A stretch of 64,000 nucleotides of DNA from Halorubrum sp. SD626R (GTDB lineage: Archaea; Halobacteriota; Halobacteria; Halobacteriales; Haloferacaceae): assembly GCF_001261915.1 (NCBI RefSeq), contig NZ_CVRT01000053.1, positions 1-64,000 on the forward strand. Reading direction: 5' to 3'. This document shows positions 43,690 through 52,460 of the stretch, one piece after another (the stretch's first letter is position 1; each line of letters starts with the position of its first letter). The translations under genes were made by a program, and so were the position numbers. Below the pieces are notes generated by a model that saw nothing but the letters and a program-made list of their open reading frames with translations, had not been told where the DNA came from and did not search any database.

Positions 43690-43903
43690 GAACGACTGTT
43701 TATAGGCGATCGTCGAGAGTAGGTCAGTGGACAGCTCCGAAGCCCCAGTCAATCGCTTATAAGTAGCAGAGATCGAATCGGTGACGAAGGCCTCCAAAGC
43801 CCCAGCCGCTCGGCGATGCGTGATCGATAACCCTGCAGTGAACACCGTCAAAGCCCCAGCCGCTCGGCGATGCGTGATCGATGACCCTGCAGTGAACACC
43901 GTC
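43690..43903 (-). repeat. Tandem array of terminal modules of the dispersed element
   Basis: Read on the minus strand, this continues the end of copy C with four ggctggggctt modules. Two are an exact 54-base tandem duplication (43796-43849 and 43850-43903) with a single base difference. The next two diverge and carry TATA-like boxes: cttataag (43756-43763) and ctataaac (43700-43707). No protein is credible. The array suggests the module can be multiplied without the hairpin body. Confidence 0.8.
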
Positions 43904-44160
43904 AAAGCCCCAGCCGCGAGGACTCGCGCGCCTCGCTGCGCTCCTCGTCACTCGCTCCACTCGTTCCTGCGGTGCTTGCGTCGTCGTGCTTCGTCCTCGC
44001 GACTGCCCCTTTGAGTCCCACCCGACCGCCCCGCACAGCACCTCACGCCTCCCCAGCCTCGTCGCTGGCGCCGTCGGCGCCAGCGACTCCCTCGCACGCG
44101 CACCTCGCGAGCCTTCGGCCCGCTCGGAGGCGCGCGCCACCGCCTCGGCCATTTATAAGC
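43892..44160 (-). repeat. Dispersed structured element, full-length copy C
   Basis: On the minus strand the element starts with the TATA-like cttataaat (44151-44159). P1 with a gaa loop is at 44107-44125 and P2 at 44061-44087, identical to the P2 of copy A. P3 has arms at 43993-44000 and 43916-43923. The terminal ctggggctttgacggtgttc is at 43892-43913. It shares with copy A a long segment (ggcagtcgcgaggacgaagc onward). The P3 inner part differs from copy A but stays within similar length. Confidence 0.85.
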
Positions 44161-44256
44161 AACAATCACCCGTTTCCCCACCATTCCCGAATCAGTTCGC
44201 CCGGCGACCCGGCCCCGGAACGGTAGACCTTTGCCGCCCCCGGTGCGACCGATAGT

Positions 44257-44661
44257 ATGGTCTCGCTGGGACTGGTGGTGGCGCGGTTCAACGACTCCGT
44301 CACGGAGCCGATGGCCGAGGCCGCCCGCGAGGCGGCCGCCGACCGCGACGCGGTCGTCGTCGACGAGGTGAGCGTGCCGGGGGCGTACGACAGCCCCCTG
44401 GCCGCCGACCGGCTCGCGCGCCGGGACGACGTCGACGCCGTGGCGGTCGTCGGCGCCATCGTCACCGGCGACACCGACCACGACCGCGTCATCGCGAGCG
44501 CGACCGCCGAACAGCTCACGCGGGTGAGCCTCGACCGCGACACCCCGGTCACGTTCGGCGTGAGCGGCCCGGGGATGTCCGGCGCGGAGGCCCGCGAGCG
44601 GATCGGCAAGGGCGCGGAGGCGGCGACCGCCGCGATCGACCTCGCGGAGGAGCTCGAATGA
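44257..44661 (+). CDS. ribH: 6,7-dimethyl-8-ribityllumazine synthase
   Basis: The 134-residue archaeal RibH catalyses the penultimate step of riboflavin synthesis. The family motifs SVPGAYDSPLAA, VAVVGAIVTGDTDHDRVIA (with the catalytic His region) and VTFGVSGPGMSGAEARER are present. The aminotransferase gene begins 31 bases downstream, probably on the same transcript. The TATA-like box of copy C, palindromic in its core, lies about 100 bases upstream. Confidence 0.93.
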   Translation: MVSLGLVVARFNDSVTEPMAEAAREAAADRDAVVVDEVSVPGAYDSPLAADRLARRDDVDAVAVVGAIVTGDTDHDRVIASATAEQLTRVSLDRDTPVTFGVSGPGMSGAEARERIGKGAEAATAAIDLAEELE

Positions 44662-44692
44662 GCGGTGGAGACGACAGACGGACCCAACGACA

Positions 44693-45847
44693 ATGAGCGA
44701 CGCATACGACTTCTCAGAGCGGATCGGACGCGTAGAGCCCAGCGCCACGCTGGCGATATCGAACCTGGCGGCCGAGAAGGAGGCGGAGGGCGCCGACATC
44801 GTCGACCTCTCGGTCGGCGAACCCGACTTCGACACCCCGGAAAACGTCGTCGAGGCGGGCAAAGAGGCCCTCGACGCGGGCCACACGGGATACACCTCCT
44901 CGAACGGGATCCCGAAGCTGAAGGAGGCCATCGCCGAGAAGCTCCGCGGCACCGGGATCGACGCCGACGCCGACGAGGTGATCGTCACCCCCGGCGGCAA
45001 GCAGGCCCTGTACGAGACGTTCCAGACGCTGATCGACGACGGCGACGAGGTCGTCCTCCTCGATCCGGCGTGGGTCTCCTACGAGGCGATGGCGAAGCTC
45101 GCGGGGGGCGACCTCTCGCGCGTCGACCTCGCGCCGCACGGCTTCCAGCTGGAGCCCGCGCTCGACGACCTCGCGGAGACGGTGTCGGACGACACCGAGC
45201 TGCTCGTCGTCAACTCCCCGTCGAACCCCACGGGCGCGGTCTTCTCGGAAACCGCGCTGGAGGGCGTCCGCGACCTCGCCGTCGAGCACGACGTCGCCGT
45301 GATCTCCGACGAGATCTACGAGCGCATCATCTACGACGCCGAGCACGTCTCGCTCGCGAGCCTCGACGGGATGGCCGACCGCACGGTGACGATCAACGGC
45401 TTCTCGAAGGCGTTCTCGATGACCGGGTGGCGGCTCGGCTACCTGCACGCCACGGACGACTTCGTCGGGCAGGCGGGGAAGCTCCACTCGCACTCCGTCT
45501 CCTGCGCCACGAACTTCGTGCAACGCGCGGGCGTCGAGGCGCTGGAGAACACCGACGAGTCGGTCGAGGAGATGCGGCGGGCGTTCGCCGACCGCCGCGA
45601 CCTCCTCGTCGACCTGTTCGACGAGCACGGCGTCGACGTCGACGTCGGCGACGGCGCCTTCTACATGATGATCCCGGTCGACGAGGACGACCAGGCGTGG
45701 TGCGAGGCCGCGATCGAGGAGGCGTACGTCGCGTGCGTCCCGGGGAGCGCGTTCAACGCGCCCGGTCACGCCCGCATCTCGTACGCCGCGAACGAGGAGC
45801 GCCTGCGCGAGGCGGTCGACCGGCTCGTCTCGAACGACCTGCTGTAG
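44693..45847 (+). CDS. Fold-type I aminotransferase, aspartate aminotransferase-like
   Basis: The 384-residue PLP enzyme has the PLP-binding NSPSNPTGAVFS loop (Asn), SDEIYERIIYD (Asp, Tyr), and the Schiff-base Lys in NGFSKAFSMTGWRLGY (about residue 235). PGSAFNAPGHARISYAA carries the substrate Arg. It matches subgroup I-gamma, often aspartate or aromatic aminotransferases in archaea. It follows ribH by 31 bases, though no shared pathway is evident. Confidence 0.9.
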   Translation: MSDAYDFSERIGRVEPSATLAISNLAAEKEAEGADIVDLSVGEPDFDTPENVVEAGKEALDAGHTGYTSSNGIPKLKEAIAEKLRGTGIDADADEVIVTPGGKQALYETFQTLIDDGDEVVLLDPAWVSYEAMAKLAGGDLSRVDLAPHGFQLEPALDDLAETVSDDTELLVVNSPSNPTGAVFSETALEGVRDLAVEHDVAVISDEIYERIIYDAEHVSLASLDGMADRTVTINGFSKAFSMTGWRLGYLHATDDFVGQAGKLHSHSVSCATNFVQRAGVEALENTDESVEEMRRAFADRRDLLVDLFDEHGVDVDVGDGAFYMMIPVDEDDQAWCEAAIEEAYVACVPGSAFNAPGHARISYAANEERLREAVDRLVSNDLL

Positions 45848-45926
45848 GGCGACCCGGAGGCCACGCGGCTCCGTCGTCGACCCCCTTCCGAAACCCTTAC
45901 TCGCCGCCCGCGTGGTACGTTCGGGT

Positions 45927-46235
45927 ATGAGCGACACCGCAGCGTCGAACGACGGGGAGGACGCGACCGCAGTCGACGCCGAGGAGGTCCGTCACGTCGC
46001 GGAACTGGCCCGCGTCCGGCTCGACGACGACGAGGTCGACGAGTTCGCGGCGCAGTTCGGCGACATCCTGGAGTACTTCGAGGCCCTCGACGAGGTCCCG
46101 GAGACCGAGCGCGAGGAGGACCTCGTCAACGTGATGCGCCCCGACGAGGTCGAGGAGGGACTCACGCAGGCGGAGGCGCTGTCGAACGCCGAGGAGACGG
46201 CGGACGGCTACTTCGTCGGCCCGAAGGTGTCGTAG
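45927..46235 (+). CDS. gatC: Aspartyl/glutamyl-tRNA amidotransferase subunit C
   Basis: The 102-residue GatC has the typical VRHVAELARVRLDDDEVDEFAAQFGDIL, then YFEALDEVPETE and LREDxx-like MRPDEVEEGL. It stabilises GatA/GatB, which amidate Asp- or Glu-tRNA. The ATG at 45927 was chosen over the in-frame start at 45912, since a cccttact box about 30 bases upstream fits it. gatA starts on the next base after the stop. gatB is not in the window. Confidence 0.92.
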   Translation: MSDTAASNDGEDATAVDAEEVRHVAELARVRLDDDEVDEFAAQFGDILEYFEALDEVPETEREEDLVNVMRPDEVEEGLTQAEALSNAEETADGYFVGPKVS

Positions 46236-47543
46236 ATGGCGGCCGACCACAACGCCTTCATTACGGAGGCGACGATCGAGGGCGACGCGGACGCCGAGGG
46301 GCCGCTCGCGGACGCGACCGTCGCGGTCAAGGACAACATCTCCACCGAGGGGATCCGGACGACCTGCGGCTCCGAGATGCTCGCCGACTACGTCCCGCCG
46401 TACTCCGCGACGGTCGTCGACCGCCTCACGGATGCGGGCGCGACCGTCGTCGGCAAGGCGAACATGGACGAGTTCGGGATGGGGACGACGACCGAGACCT
46501 CCGCGTTCGGCCCTACGCGGAACCCCGTCGATCCGGAGCGCGTCCCCGGCGGCTCCTCCGGCGGGTCGGCGGCCGCGGTCGCCGCGGGCGGGGCCGATCT
46601 CGCGCTCGGCTCAGACACGGGCGGGTCGGTGCGTTGCCCGGCCGCGTTCTGCGGCGTCGTCGGCATCAAGCCCACGTACGGGCTCGTCTCGCGGTACGGG
46701 CTCGTCGCGTACGCGAACTCCCTCGAACAGATCGGGCCGATCGCGGGCACCGTCGAGGAGGCGGCCGCCGCGCTCGACGCCATCGCGGGCCCCGACCCGC
46801 ACGACGGGACGACCCGCGACCTGGGCGAGGTCGAGGGCGCCGATCCCGACGCGAGCTACGCCGCGGCCGCCGACGGCGACGTCGACGGGCTGACGATAGG
46901 CGTCCCGACCGAGTTGTTCGAGGGCGCCGACGAGCGCGTCGTCGAGACGGTCGAGGCCGCGATCGCGGACCTGGAGGCGCGGGGGGCGGAGACGACGGAG
47001 ATCTCGCTGCCCTCCGTCGAGCACGCGGTCCAGGCGTACTACGTCATCGCGATGGCGGAGGCCTCCTCGAACCTCGCGCGGTTCGACGGCGTGCGCTACG
47101 GGAACCGCGCCGAGTCGGACGGCAACTGGAACGAGTCGTTCGCGGAAACGCGCGAGGAGGGGTTCGGCGCGGAGGTCAAGCGCCGTATCCTGCTCGGCAC
47201 GTACGCGCTCTCGGCGGGTTACCACGACAAGTACTACCAGAAGGCGCAGGACGCCCGCGCGTGGGTCCGGCGGGACTTCGAGGACGCCTTCGCCGACGTG
47301 GACGTGATCGCGTCGCCGACGATGCCCGTGCTCCCCTTCGAGCTCGGCGAGAGTCTCGACGACCCGCTGCGGATGTACCTCGCGGACGCGAACACGACCC
47401 CGGTCAACCTCGCGAACCTCCCGGCCGTATCGGTGCCGGCCGGCGAGGCCGACGGGCTCCCGGTCGGGCTCCAGCTCGTCGGGTCGAAGTTCGACGAGGA
47501 GACGGTTATCCGGGCCGCGAGCGCCGTCGAGGACGCCAGCTGA
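46236..47543 (+). CDS. gatA: Aspartyl/glutamyl-tRNA amidotransferase subunit A
   Basis: The 435-residue amidase-signature enzyme has the Lys-Ser-cisSer triad: Lys in VAVKDNIS, cis-Ser in GGSSGGSAAAVAAGGADLALGSDTGGSVR, where the second Ser (DTGGS) is the nucleophile. It frees ammonia from glutamine for Asp-tRNA(Asn) or Glu-tRNA(Gln). The start is immediately after gatC. It is somewhat shorter than bacterial GatA (about 485), mostly at the N-terminus, as in haloarchaeal homologues. Confidence 0.94.
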   Translation: MAADHNAFITEATIEGDADAEGPLADATVAVKDNISTEGIRTTCGSEMLADYVPPYSATVVDRLTDAGATVVGKANMDEFGMGTTTETSAFGPTRNPVDPERVPGGSSGGSAAAVAAGGADLALGSDTGGSVRCPAAFCGVVGIKPTYGLVSRYGLVAYANSLEQIGPIAGTVEEAAAALDAIAGPDPHDGTTRDLGEVEGADPDASYAAAADGDVDGLTIGVPTELFEGADERVVETVEAAIADLEARGAETTEISLPSVEHAVQAYYVIAMAEASSNLARFDGVRYGNRAESDGNWNESFAETREEGFGAEVKRRILLGTYALSAGYHDKYYQKAQDARAWVRRDFEDAFADVDVIASPTMPVLPFELGESLDDPLRMYLADANTTPVNLANLPAVSVPAGEADGLPVGLQLVGSKFDEETVIRAASAVEDAS

Positions 47544-47633
47544 GGGCCGCCGTCGACGGCTTTTAATCCACGTTAAACCGACTTGAGCGTCTCGCCCGGT
47601 TTTGTGTCTCCCGCCCGTTCTCCCGGGCGCACC

Positions 47634-48389
47634 ATGACCGAATCCGAGTCGACCGCGACGGACGCGTTCGACCGCGAGACCGTTCGCTCCGCCAGTCGGG
47701 TCGCCGTCGCGGCGCTCGCGCTGGTGGGCGTGTTGTCCCTGTTCACGCTGCTGCCGGGCGTCGACCGGCTGGTCCCGCTCACGCCGGTCACGTTCGCCGC
47801 GGTCGCGGGCGCCGTGGCGACGGCCGCGGTCGTCGCGCTCCTCCTGTTCGCCGCGCCGAGGGTCGCCTCGCTGACGCGGGCCGCGCTCTACCGGACGGAC
47901 GCCGCGGAGCGCGTCGAGCGCATCGCCGAGAACGGCGCCGCGCTGGCCTACTGGCTCGTCGTCCTCGCGGCCGTATTGGTCGCGCACCGCGGGTTCGCCG
48001 GCGCCGTGGTCCCGCTGCCCGACGGGTTCGCGTGGGCGTACGACGCCGCGTTCCTGGTCGCGTCGCTCGTCCCGCTCGTCTTCGTCGCGGCGCGGCTGAC
48101 CGTGACGGTCGACCCGCTCTCGACGCTCGTCGCCGACCGCGTGATCGAGCCCGAATCGGCGGAGGGTCGCGGGGACGACGCGGACGGCGACGAGACGGCG
48201 ACGACCGAGGGCGAATCCGACCGGTCCGCGACCGGGATCGACGCGGCCGATTCGCAGGGACACTCGATCGAGGAGCGGTGGGGCGTCGCCGACGAGTTCG
48301 GAGCGGCGGACGGCGGCGAGTCGAACGGCGATGGATCGGAAGATGAGTCGGACGGCGGGAGGCCGGGCGGCGAGCCGACGGGCTCCTGA
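47634..48389 (+). CDS. Haloarchaeal membrane protein, unknown function, 251 aa
   Basis: Four hydrophobic segments lie in the first 165 residues (about 24-45, 50-75, 100-122, 138-158). A long hydrophilic acidic tail of about 85 residues, rich in Asp, Glu, Gly and Ser, follows. I do not recognise a family. The ATG at 47634 was preferred to a TTG at 47583; a TATA-like gcttttaatc at about 47559 gives either a near-leaderless TTG start or a leader of about 50 bases, so the start is uncertain. Confidence 0.6.
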   Translation: MTESESTATDAFDRETVRSASRVAVAALALVGVLSLFTLLPGVDRLVPLTPVTFAAVAGAVATAAVVALLLFAAPRVASLTRAALYRTDAAERVERIAENGAALAYWLVVLAAVLVAHRGFAGAVVPLPDGFAWAYDAAFLVASLVPLVFVAARLTVTVDPLSTLVADRVIEPESAEGRGDDADGDETATTEGESDRSATGIDAADSQGHSIEERWGVADEFGAADGGESNGDGSEDESDGGRPGGEPTGS

Positions 48390-48498
48390 GGCGGACCGGT
48401 CGAGCGCGCCGACCGGGCCGCGTACCTGAGCGAGTCGCCGCTCCGGCTCCCGGAGCGCGATCCGGAACGTCCATACCCGCCCCGGTGAACGGGGAGGT

Positions 48499-49005
48499 AT
48501 GGCGCTGACCGACGAAGAGCGGAGCCGGCTCGCCGACATCGTCCGGCTCCAGCCGACGAAGAACGGCGAGCTGCAGGACGCGTGGGGGCTCGAGGGCGGC
48601 AGCGAGGTGCACCAGTACCTGCAGAACCATCTGAAGGAGTACTACTACCGCGACGACGACAGCCTGATCCGATCGACGGCGGAGGCGAACGACCTCGTCG
48701 ACGTCGAGCCCGGGATCGAGGCCGACGCGGTGGCGAAGGGCGGCGCGCCGGAGACGATCCGCGTCCCGGAGCTCGTGGCACAGGTGTCCGAGGTCGTGGC
48801 GGGCCCCGACGAGCGCTCGCAGTCGGTCGTCAGTGTGCTCAACGCCGTCCGCGAGGCGTTCGACGTCGACCCCGAGGTCGACGAGGTGCGGCGCGCGCTC
48901 CGGACCCTCGAACGCAAGAACGTCGTCGAGGTCGTCTACCGGACCGTCCCGACGTTCAAGCTCGCCGTCGAGCGCGACGAGATTACGGTCGAAGTGAGCG
49001 AATAA
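48499..49005 (+). CDS. DUF5797-like winged-helix protein
   Basis: The 168-residue acidic protein starts LTDEERSRLADIVRLQPTKNGELQDAWGLEGGSEVHQYLQNHL. That is a helix-turn-helix-like region, and a second winged-helix-like region is at about 105-155 (VVSVLNAVREAFDVDPEVDEVRRALRTLERKNVV). It fits my recollection of the haloarchaeal DUF5797 family, whose role is unknown; DNA binding is likely from the fold. It precedes element copy D on the convergent side. Confidence 0.65.
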   Translation: MALTDEERSRLADIVRLQPTKNGELQDAWGLEGGSEVHQYLQNHLKEYYYRDDDSLIRSTAEANDLVDVEPGIEADAVAKGGAPETIRVPELVAQVSEVVAGPDERSQSVVSVLNAVREAFDVDPEVDEVRRALRTLERKNVVEVVYRTVPTFKLAVERDEITVEVSE

Positions 49006-49019
49006 ACGTTCGTCTTCGG

Positions 49020-49110
49020 TGTTCGTTTATAAACAGTCGACGCTGGACGAGTCAGACACATCTCCGAAGGCACAGCCGATCGTTCATATACAATCGACAA
49101 GGGATCGACA
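49020..49110 (-). repeat. Divergent extra modules beside copy D
   Basis: On the minus strand, after the terminal motif of copy D, a second and degenerate module reads cggctgtgccttcggagatg (about 49060-49080). It is bordered by TATA-like boxes gtatatgaac (49083-49092) and gtttataaac (49024-49034). The arrangement mirrors the array at 43690-43903. No gene is seen. Confidence 0.65.
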
Positions 49111-49278
49111 GTGAAGCCCTCCAAAGCCCCAGCCTCGTCGCCGGCGCTGTGCGCCGGCTGCCAGAGGCGCTTCGCGCCTCGCTGCCGCGGCCGGCGGCGG
49201 CCGCGGGCTCCCTCGTGCGGGCTGCTCGCGCCCTACCGGGCGCTCGCAGGCGCACGCCACCGCATTCTACTTATGAAT
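49111..49278 (-). repeat. Dispersed structured element, short copy D
   Basis: Read on the minus strand: TATA-like tattcataag (49269-49278), gcggtggcgtgcgcc, then P1 GCGCCC-ggta-GGGCGC (49228-49243) and gagggagcc. Three stacked hairpins replace the single P2: CCGCGGCC/GGCCGCGG (49185-49206), GAGGCGC-gaa-GCGCCTC (49164-49180) and GCCGGCGC/GCGCCGGC (49140-49158). The sequence gacgaggctggggctttgga follows, then ggcttcac. There is no P3. The ends match the family while the hairpin sequences are different. Confidence 0.8.
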
Positions 49279-49295
49279 AGTCGTAGCCAGCCCTG

Positions 49296-49619
49296 TCACA
49301 TCCCCATGTCGGCGGCCGCGTCGGGGACCGGGAGGTCGTTGACGGCGACGCCGAGCAGCTCCGCGGCGTGGTCGAGCGCCATGTCGAACCCGTAGTACCG
49401 CTCCAGCTCGTCGCCGGTCGGCCCGGGTCGGACCTTCAGCATCGCGTACCCCTCGACGTTCTGTGCGACGGTGGCCTCGTCGCCCCCCGTCGAGAACGTG
49501 ATCCGCCGCTCGCCGTCGGCCACCTCGTAGCGCGCCGCGATCCCGTTCGCTTCCGCTTCGGTGGACTCGGCCTCGACCCCTTCCGAGTCGGCCTCCCCGT
49601 CGGCCGTCGTATCGGTCAT
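49296..49619 (-). CDS. Haloarchaeal conserved protein of unknown function, 107 aa
   Basis: The protein has an acidic Glu/Ala-rich first 30 residues and a small beta-rich domain: ARYEVADGERRITFSTGG, ATVAQNVEGYAMLKVRPGPTG, then LERYYGFDMALDHAAELLGV. The tail is LPVPDAAADMGM. The central AQNxEGYAMLKV motif looks conserved and marks a haloarchaeal DUF family (possibly DUF7111); I am not certain of the number. Soluble, function unknown. It lies beside copy D. Confidence 0.6.
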   Translation of the reverse strand: MTDTTADGEADSEGVEAESTEAEANGIAARYEVADGERRITFSTGGDEATVAQNVEGYAMLKVRPGPTGDELERYYGFDMALDHAAELLGVAVNDLPVPDAAADMGM

Positions 49620-49704
49620 ACTTCGGGTAGGGACCGATGCCTGTCGTATCTGTCGGTCGTCGAGGGCGGTGACTGGGACGGGGGCGGGGATCCGTCGTCT
49701 CGCC

Positions 49705-50247
49705 CTATCGCGGGTCCCAGCCGTGGAACTCGCCGCCGGTCTCCAGTTCGAGGTCGAACGCGTCGATCATCCCGCCGAGCCCGGCGTACCCCTGCGCGAG
49801 CGCCGCGATCCCGACGATCGTCTCGTCGTCGTACAGGGCGGCGATCTCGTCGTGAGCGACCGCGTCGACCTCGCGGCGGACGACCGAGATCGCGTAGTCG
49901 ACGAGCGTCGTCTCGTCGCCATCGAGGGGTGACAGGTCGTCGGTGCCGATCCCGGCGATGACCTCGTCGTCGATCCCGACGCCGCGGGCGATGTTGACGT
50001 GCTGGTGCCACTCGTAGCGGTTGCGCGTCTCGCTCGCGGCGGCGAGGATCACGAGCTCGCGGTCGCGCTCCGAGAGCCCGCTGTCGGTCCACAGCGAGCT
50101 CAGGAACGAGCGCAGCCCGGCGAGCACTTGTGGATTGTTTCCGAGCGACCGGTAGACGTGGAGCGGTTTCCCCTGGAGCGACGACTCCAGCAGCTCCTCG
50201 TACTCCGCGGCCACGTCCGACGCGTCGACGTATGGAACGCGGGCCAT
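49705..50247 (-). CDS. Carboxymuconolactone decarboxylase (AhpD-like) family protein
   Basis: This is a 180-residue helical protein of the CMD family. The pattern LSERDRELVILAAASETRNRYEWHQHVNIARGVGI matches the CMD core, including the ExxxH pair. The redox CxxC found in AhpD is absent (SETRNRYEW at that place), so a peroxidase-type thiol function is not expected; this group is often annotated as CMD or 4-carboxymuconolactone decarboxylase-like. Substrate unknown. Start ATG 50247 gives MARVPYVDASD, a typical N-terminus. Confidence 0.82.
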   Translation of the reverse strand: MARVPYVDASDVAAEYEELLESSLQGKPLHVYRSLGNNPQVLAGLRSFLSSLWTDSGLSERDRELVILAAASETRNRYEWHQHVNIARGVGIDDEVIAGIGTDDLSPLDGDETTLVDYAISVVRREVDAVAHDEIAALYDDETIVGIAALAQGYAGLGGMIDAFDLELETGGEFHGWDPR

Positions 50248-50386
50248 GTGGGGGAGTCGTCGTCGGTCGGGATAGCTCTGGGTGTCGCGGACGGCTCCGC
50301 CGGATCGGTTCGGGAGGGAGTCGATTCGGAGCGCGGATCGGTCCGGGATGGCAAGGTTAAGGGATGCGACGCGCCTAACTCCTCCA

Positions 50387-51316
50387 ATGAGCACCGAGGT
50401 GTCGCGGCGGCGGGCGTGGGTGATCGCCGCGCGGCCGCAGACGCTGCCCGCGGCGGCCGCGCCGGTGATCGTCGGCGTCGGTCTCGCGCTTCGGACCGGC
50501 GCGTTCGCCCCGCTCCCGGCGCTCGCGGCGTTCGTCGGCGCGGCGCTGATCCAGGTCGGCACCAACTTCGCGAACGACTACTACGACGCGATCCAGGGGG
50601 CCGACACGGACGACCGCGAGGGGTTCACCCGCGTCGTCGCCAGCGGCCTCATCGAACCGGCCGAGGTGAAGCGGGCGATGTGGCTGACGTTCGCGGCCGC
50701 GATCCTCGTCGGCACGTACCTCGTCTACGTGGGGGGCGTCCCGATCCTCGTGATCGGCCTGGCGTCCGTCGCCGCGGGGATCGCCTACACCGGCGGGCCG
50801 TACCCCCTCGGCTACCACGGCCTCGGCGATCTCTTCGTCTTCGTCTTCTTCGGCGTGATCGCCGTCACCGGGACCTACTACGTGCAGGCGGCCGCCCTCG
50901 TCGGCGAGGCGTTCCCACTGTGGCTCCCGGGGGGCACGGTCACGCTCGCGGCCGTCGTCGCCAGCCTCCCGATCGCCGCGCTGTCGACGAATATCCTCGT
51001 GGTCAACAACGTGCGCGACTTAGAGGAGGACGCGGCGACCGGCAAGCGCACCCTCGCGGTCCGGTTCGGCTACCGGTTCTCGCGGGCCCAGTACGTCGGG
51101 CTCCTCGCGCTCGCCTACCTCGCTCCCGTCTGGTTCCTCGCCCGCGGGGACGGCCCAGCGGTGCTGCTCCCGCTCGTCACGCTCCCGCTCGCGGCCGCCG
51201 TCGCGCGCACCGTCCTGACGGAGACCGCCGGCGACGCGCTCAACCCCGCGCTGGAGTCGACCGGGAAGCTCCTCGCGGCGTACGCCGTCGCGTTCGCCGT
51301 CGGCCTCGCGCTCTGA
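50387..51316 (+). CDS. menA: 1,4-dihydroxy-2-naphthoate polyprenyltransferase
   Basis: The 309-residue UbiA-superfamily membrane enzyme attaches the polyprenyl chain in menaquinone synthesis. The first Asp motif is NFANDYYDAIQGADTDDR and the second is NNVRDLEEDAATGKRTLA. The start WVIAARPQTLPAAAAPVIVG is diagnostic of MenA. About eight or nine membrane helices. A TATA-like ggttaagg at 50353-50360 supports the ATG at 50387 over upstream in-frame starts. menC follows after 2 bases. Confidence 0.93.
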   Translation: MSTEVSRRRAWVIAARPQTLPAAAAPVIVGVGLALRTGAFAPLPALAAFVGAALIQVGTNFANDYYDAIQGADTDDREGFTRVVASGLIEPAEVKRAMWLTFAAAILVGTYLVYVGGVPILVIGLASVAAGIAYTGGPYPLGYHGLGDLFVFVFFGVIAVTGTYYVQAAALVGEAFPLWLPGGTVTLAAVVASLPIAALSTNILVVNNVRDLEEDAATGKRTLAVRFGYRFSRAQYVGLLALAYLAPVWFLARGDGPAVLLPLVTLPLAAAVARTVLTETAGDALNPALESTGKLLAAYAVAFAVGLAL

Positions 51317-51318
51317 CC

Positions 51319-52431
51319 GTGCGGCTCCGCCCCTTCGCCGTCGGTCTGACGAGGCCGCTCGGCACGGCCCGCGGCGATATCGCGGAGCGCGAGGGGTTCC
51401 TCGTCGGCGTGGGATCCGAGGACCGCGTCGACGGCGACGGTGTCTCCGCACCGGGGCTCGGCGAGGCCGCCCCGCTCCCCGGCTGGACCGAGTCGCTGTC
51501 GGCGTGCGAGTCGGCGCTGCGGGCTGTCAGGACGGACGACGGCGCGCTCCTCCCCGACGCGCTCGACCGCCTCGATCCGGTCGAGACCCCGGCGGCGCGC
51601 CACGGGCTCGCGCTCGCGCTCGCGGACGCCACGGCGCGCGAGGCGGACCGGTCCCTGGCTTCGCATCTCGCGGCCGAGCGCGGCCTCCCGACGCCGACCG
51701 ACGCGGTCCCGGTCAACGCGACGGTCGGCGACGGCGACCCCGAGACGACCGCGGCCGCGGTCGAGCGCGCCGTCGACGAGGGGTTCGACTGCGTGAAGGT
51801 GAAGGTCGGCGCGCGCTCGCTCGCCGCCGACGTCGAGCGCCTGCGTGCGGTCCGGGAGGCGGTCGGTGACGGGGTCGCGCTTCGGGCCGACGCGAACGGC
51901 GCCTGGGACCGGGCGACCGCCCGCGACGCGCTCGACCGCCTCGCGTCGCTGGACCTCGCGTACGTCGAGCAGCCGCTCCCCGCCGACGACCTCGACGGCG
52001 CGGCGGCGCTCCGGGGAGACCGCGGCGATCGCGACGGCGACGACGAGGGCACCGACTCCGCGGTCCCGATCGCGCTTGACGAGACGCTAGCGAGTCACGG
52101 GCTCGACGCCGTGCTCGACGCCGGCGCGGCCGACGTCGTCGTCCTGAAGCCGATGGCGCTTGGGGGACCGGACCGCGCGCTGGCGACGGCGGCGCGGGCG
52201 CGGGCGGCGGGCGTCGAGCCCGTGATCACCACGACGATCGACGCCGTCGTCGCGCGGACCGCCGCGGTCCACGTCGCGGCCGCGGTCCCGGACGTCGCGC
52301 CCTGCGGGCTCGCCACCGCCTCGCTCCTCGCCGACGACCTCGCGCCGGACCCCTGCCCCGTCGCGGGCGGCGAGGTACCGGTGCCGAACGGTCCCGGACT
52401 CGCCGGCGACGCGTTCGACGGGCTCCCGTGA
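51319..52431 (+). CDS. menC: o-Succinylbenzoate synthase
   Basis: The 370-residue enolase-superfamily enzyme has the catalytic Lys pair in CVKVKVG, metal ligands in RADANGAWD, VEQPLP and IALDE, and the opposite Lys in VVLKPMALGG. In menaquinone synthesis it dehydrates SHCHC to o-succinylbenzoate. An acidic insert (about 234-250) in the barrel is a halophilic feature. The start is GTG at 51319, two bases after menA, so the two form an operon. Specificity is supported by the menA neighbour, since the superfamily also holds dipeptide epimerases. Confidence 0.9.
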   Translation: MRLRPFAVGLTRPLGTARGDIAEREGFLVGVGSEDRVDGDGVSAPGLGEAAPLPGWTESLSACESALRAVRTDDGALLPDALDRLDPVETPAARHGLALALADATAREADRSLASHLAAERGLPTPTDAVPVNATVGDGDPETTAAAVERAVDEGFDCVKVKVGARSLAADVERLRAVREAVGDGVALRADANGAWDRATARDALDRLASLDLAYVEQPLPADDLDGAAALRGDRGDRDGDDEGTDSAVPIALDETLASHGLDAVLDAGAADVVVLKPMALGGPDRALATAARARAAGVEPVITTTIDAVVARTAAVHVAAAVPDVAPCGLATASLLADDLAPDPCPVAGGEVPVPNGPGLAGDAFDGLP

Positions 52432-52460
52432 CGAGCGGTGCGGGCTCGCCGCCGGAGCGG

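Noticed and set aside
43796..43913. CRISPR array at the tandem 54-bp units
   Set aside because: Units are contiguous with no variable spacers between short repeats, and no cas genes are present.
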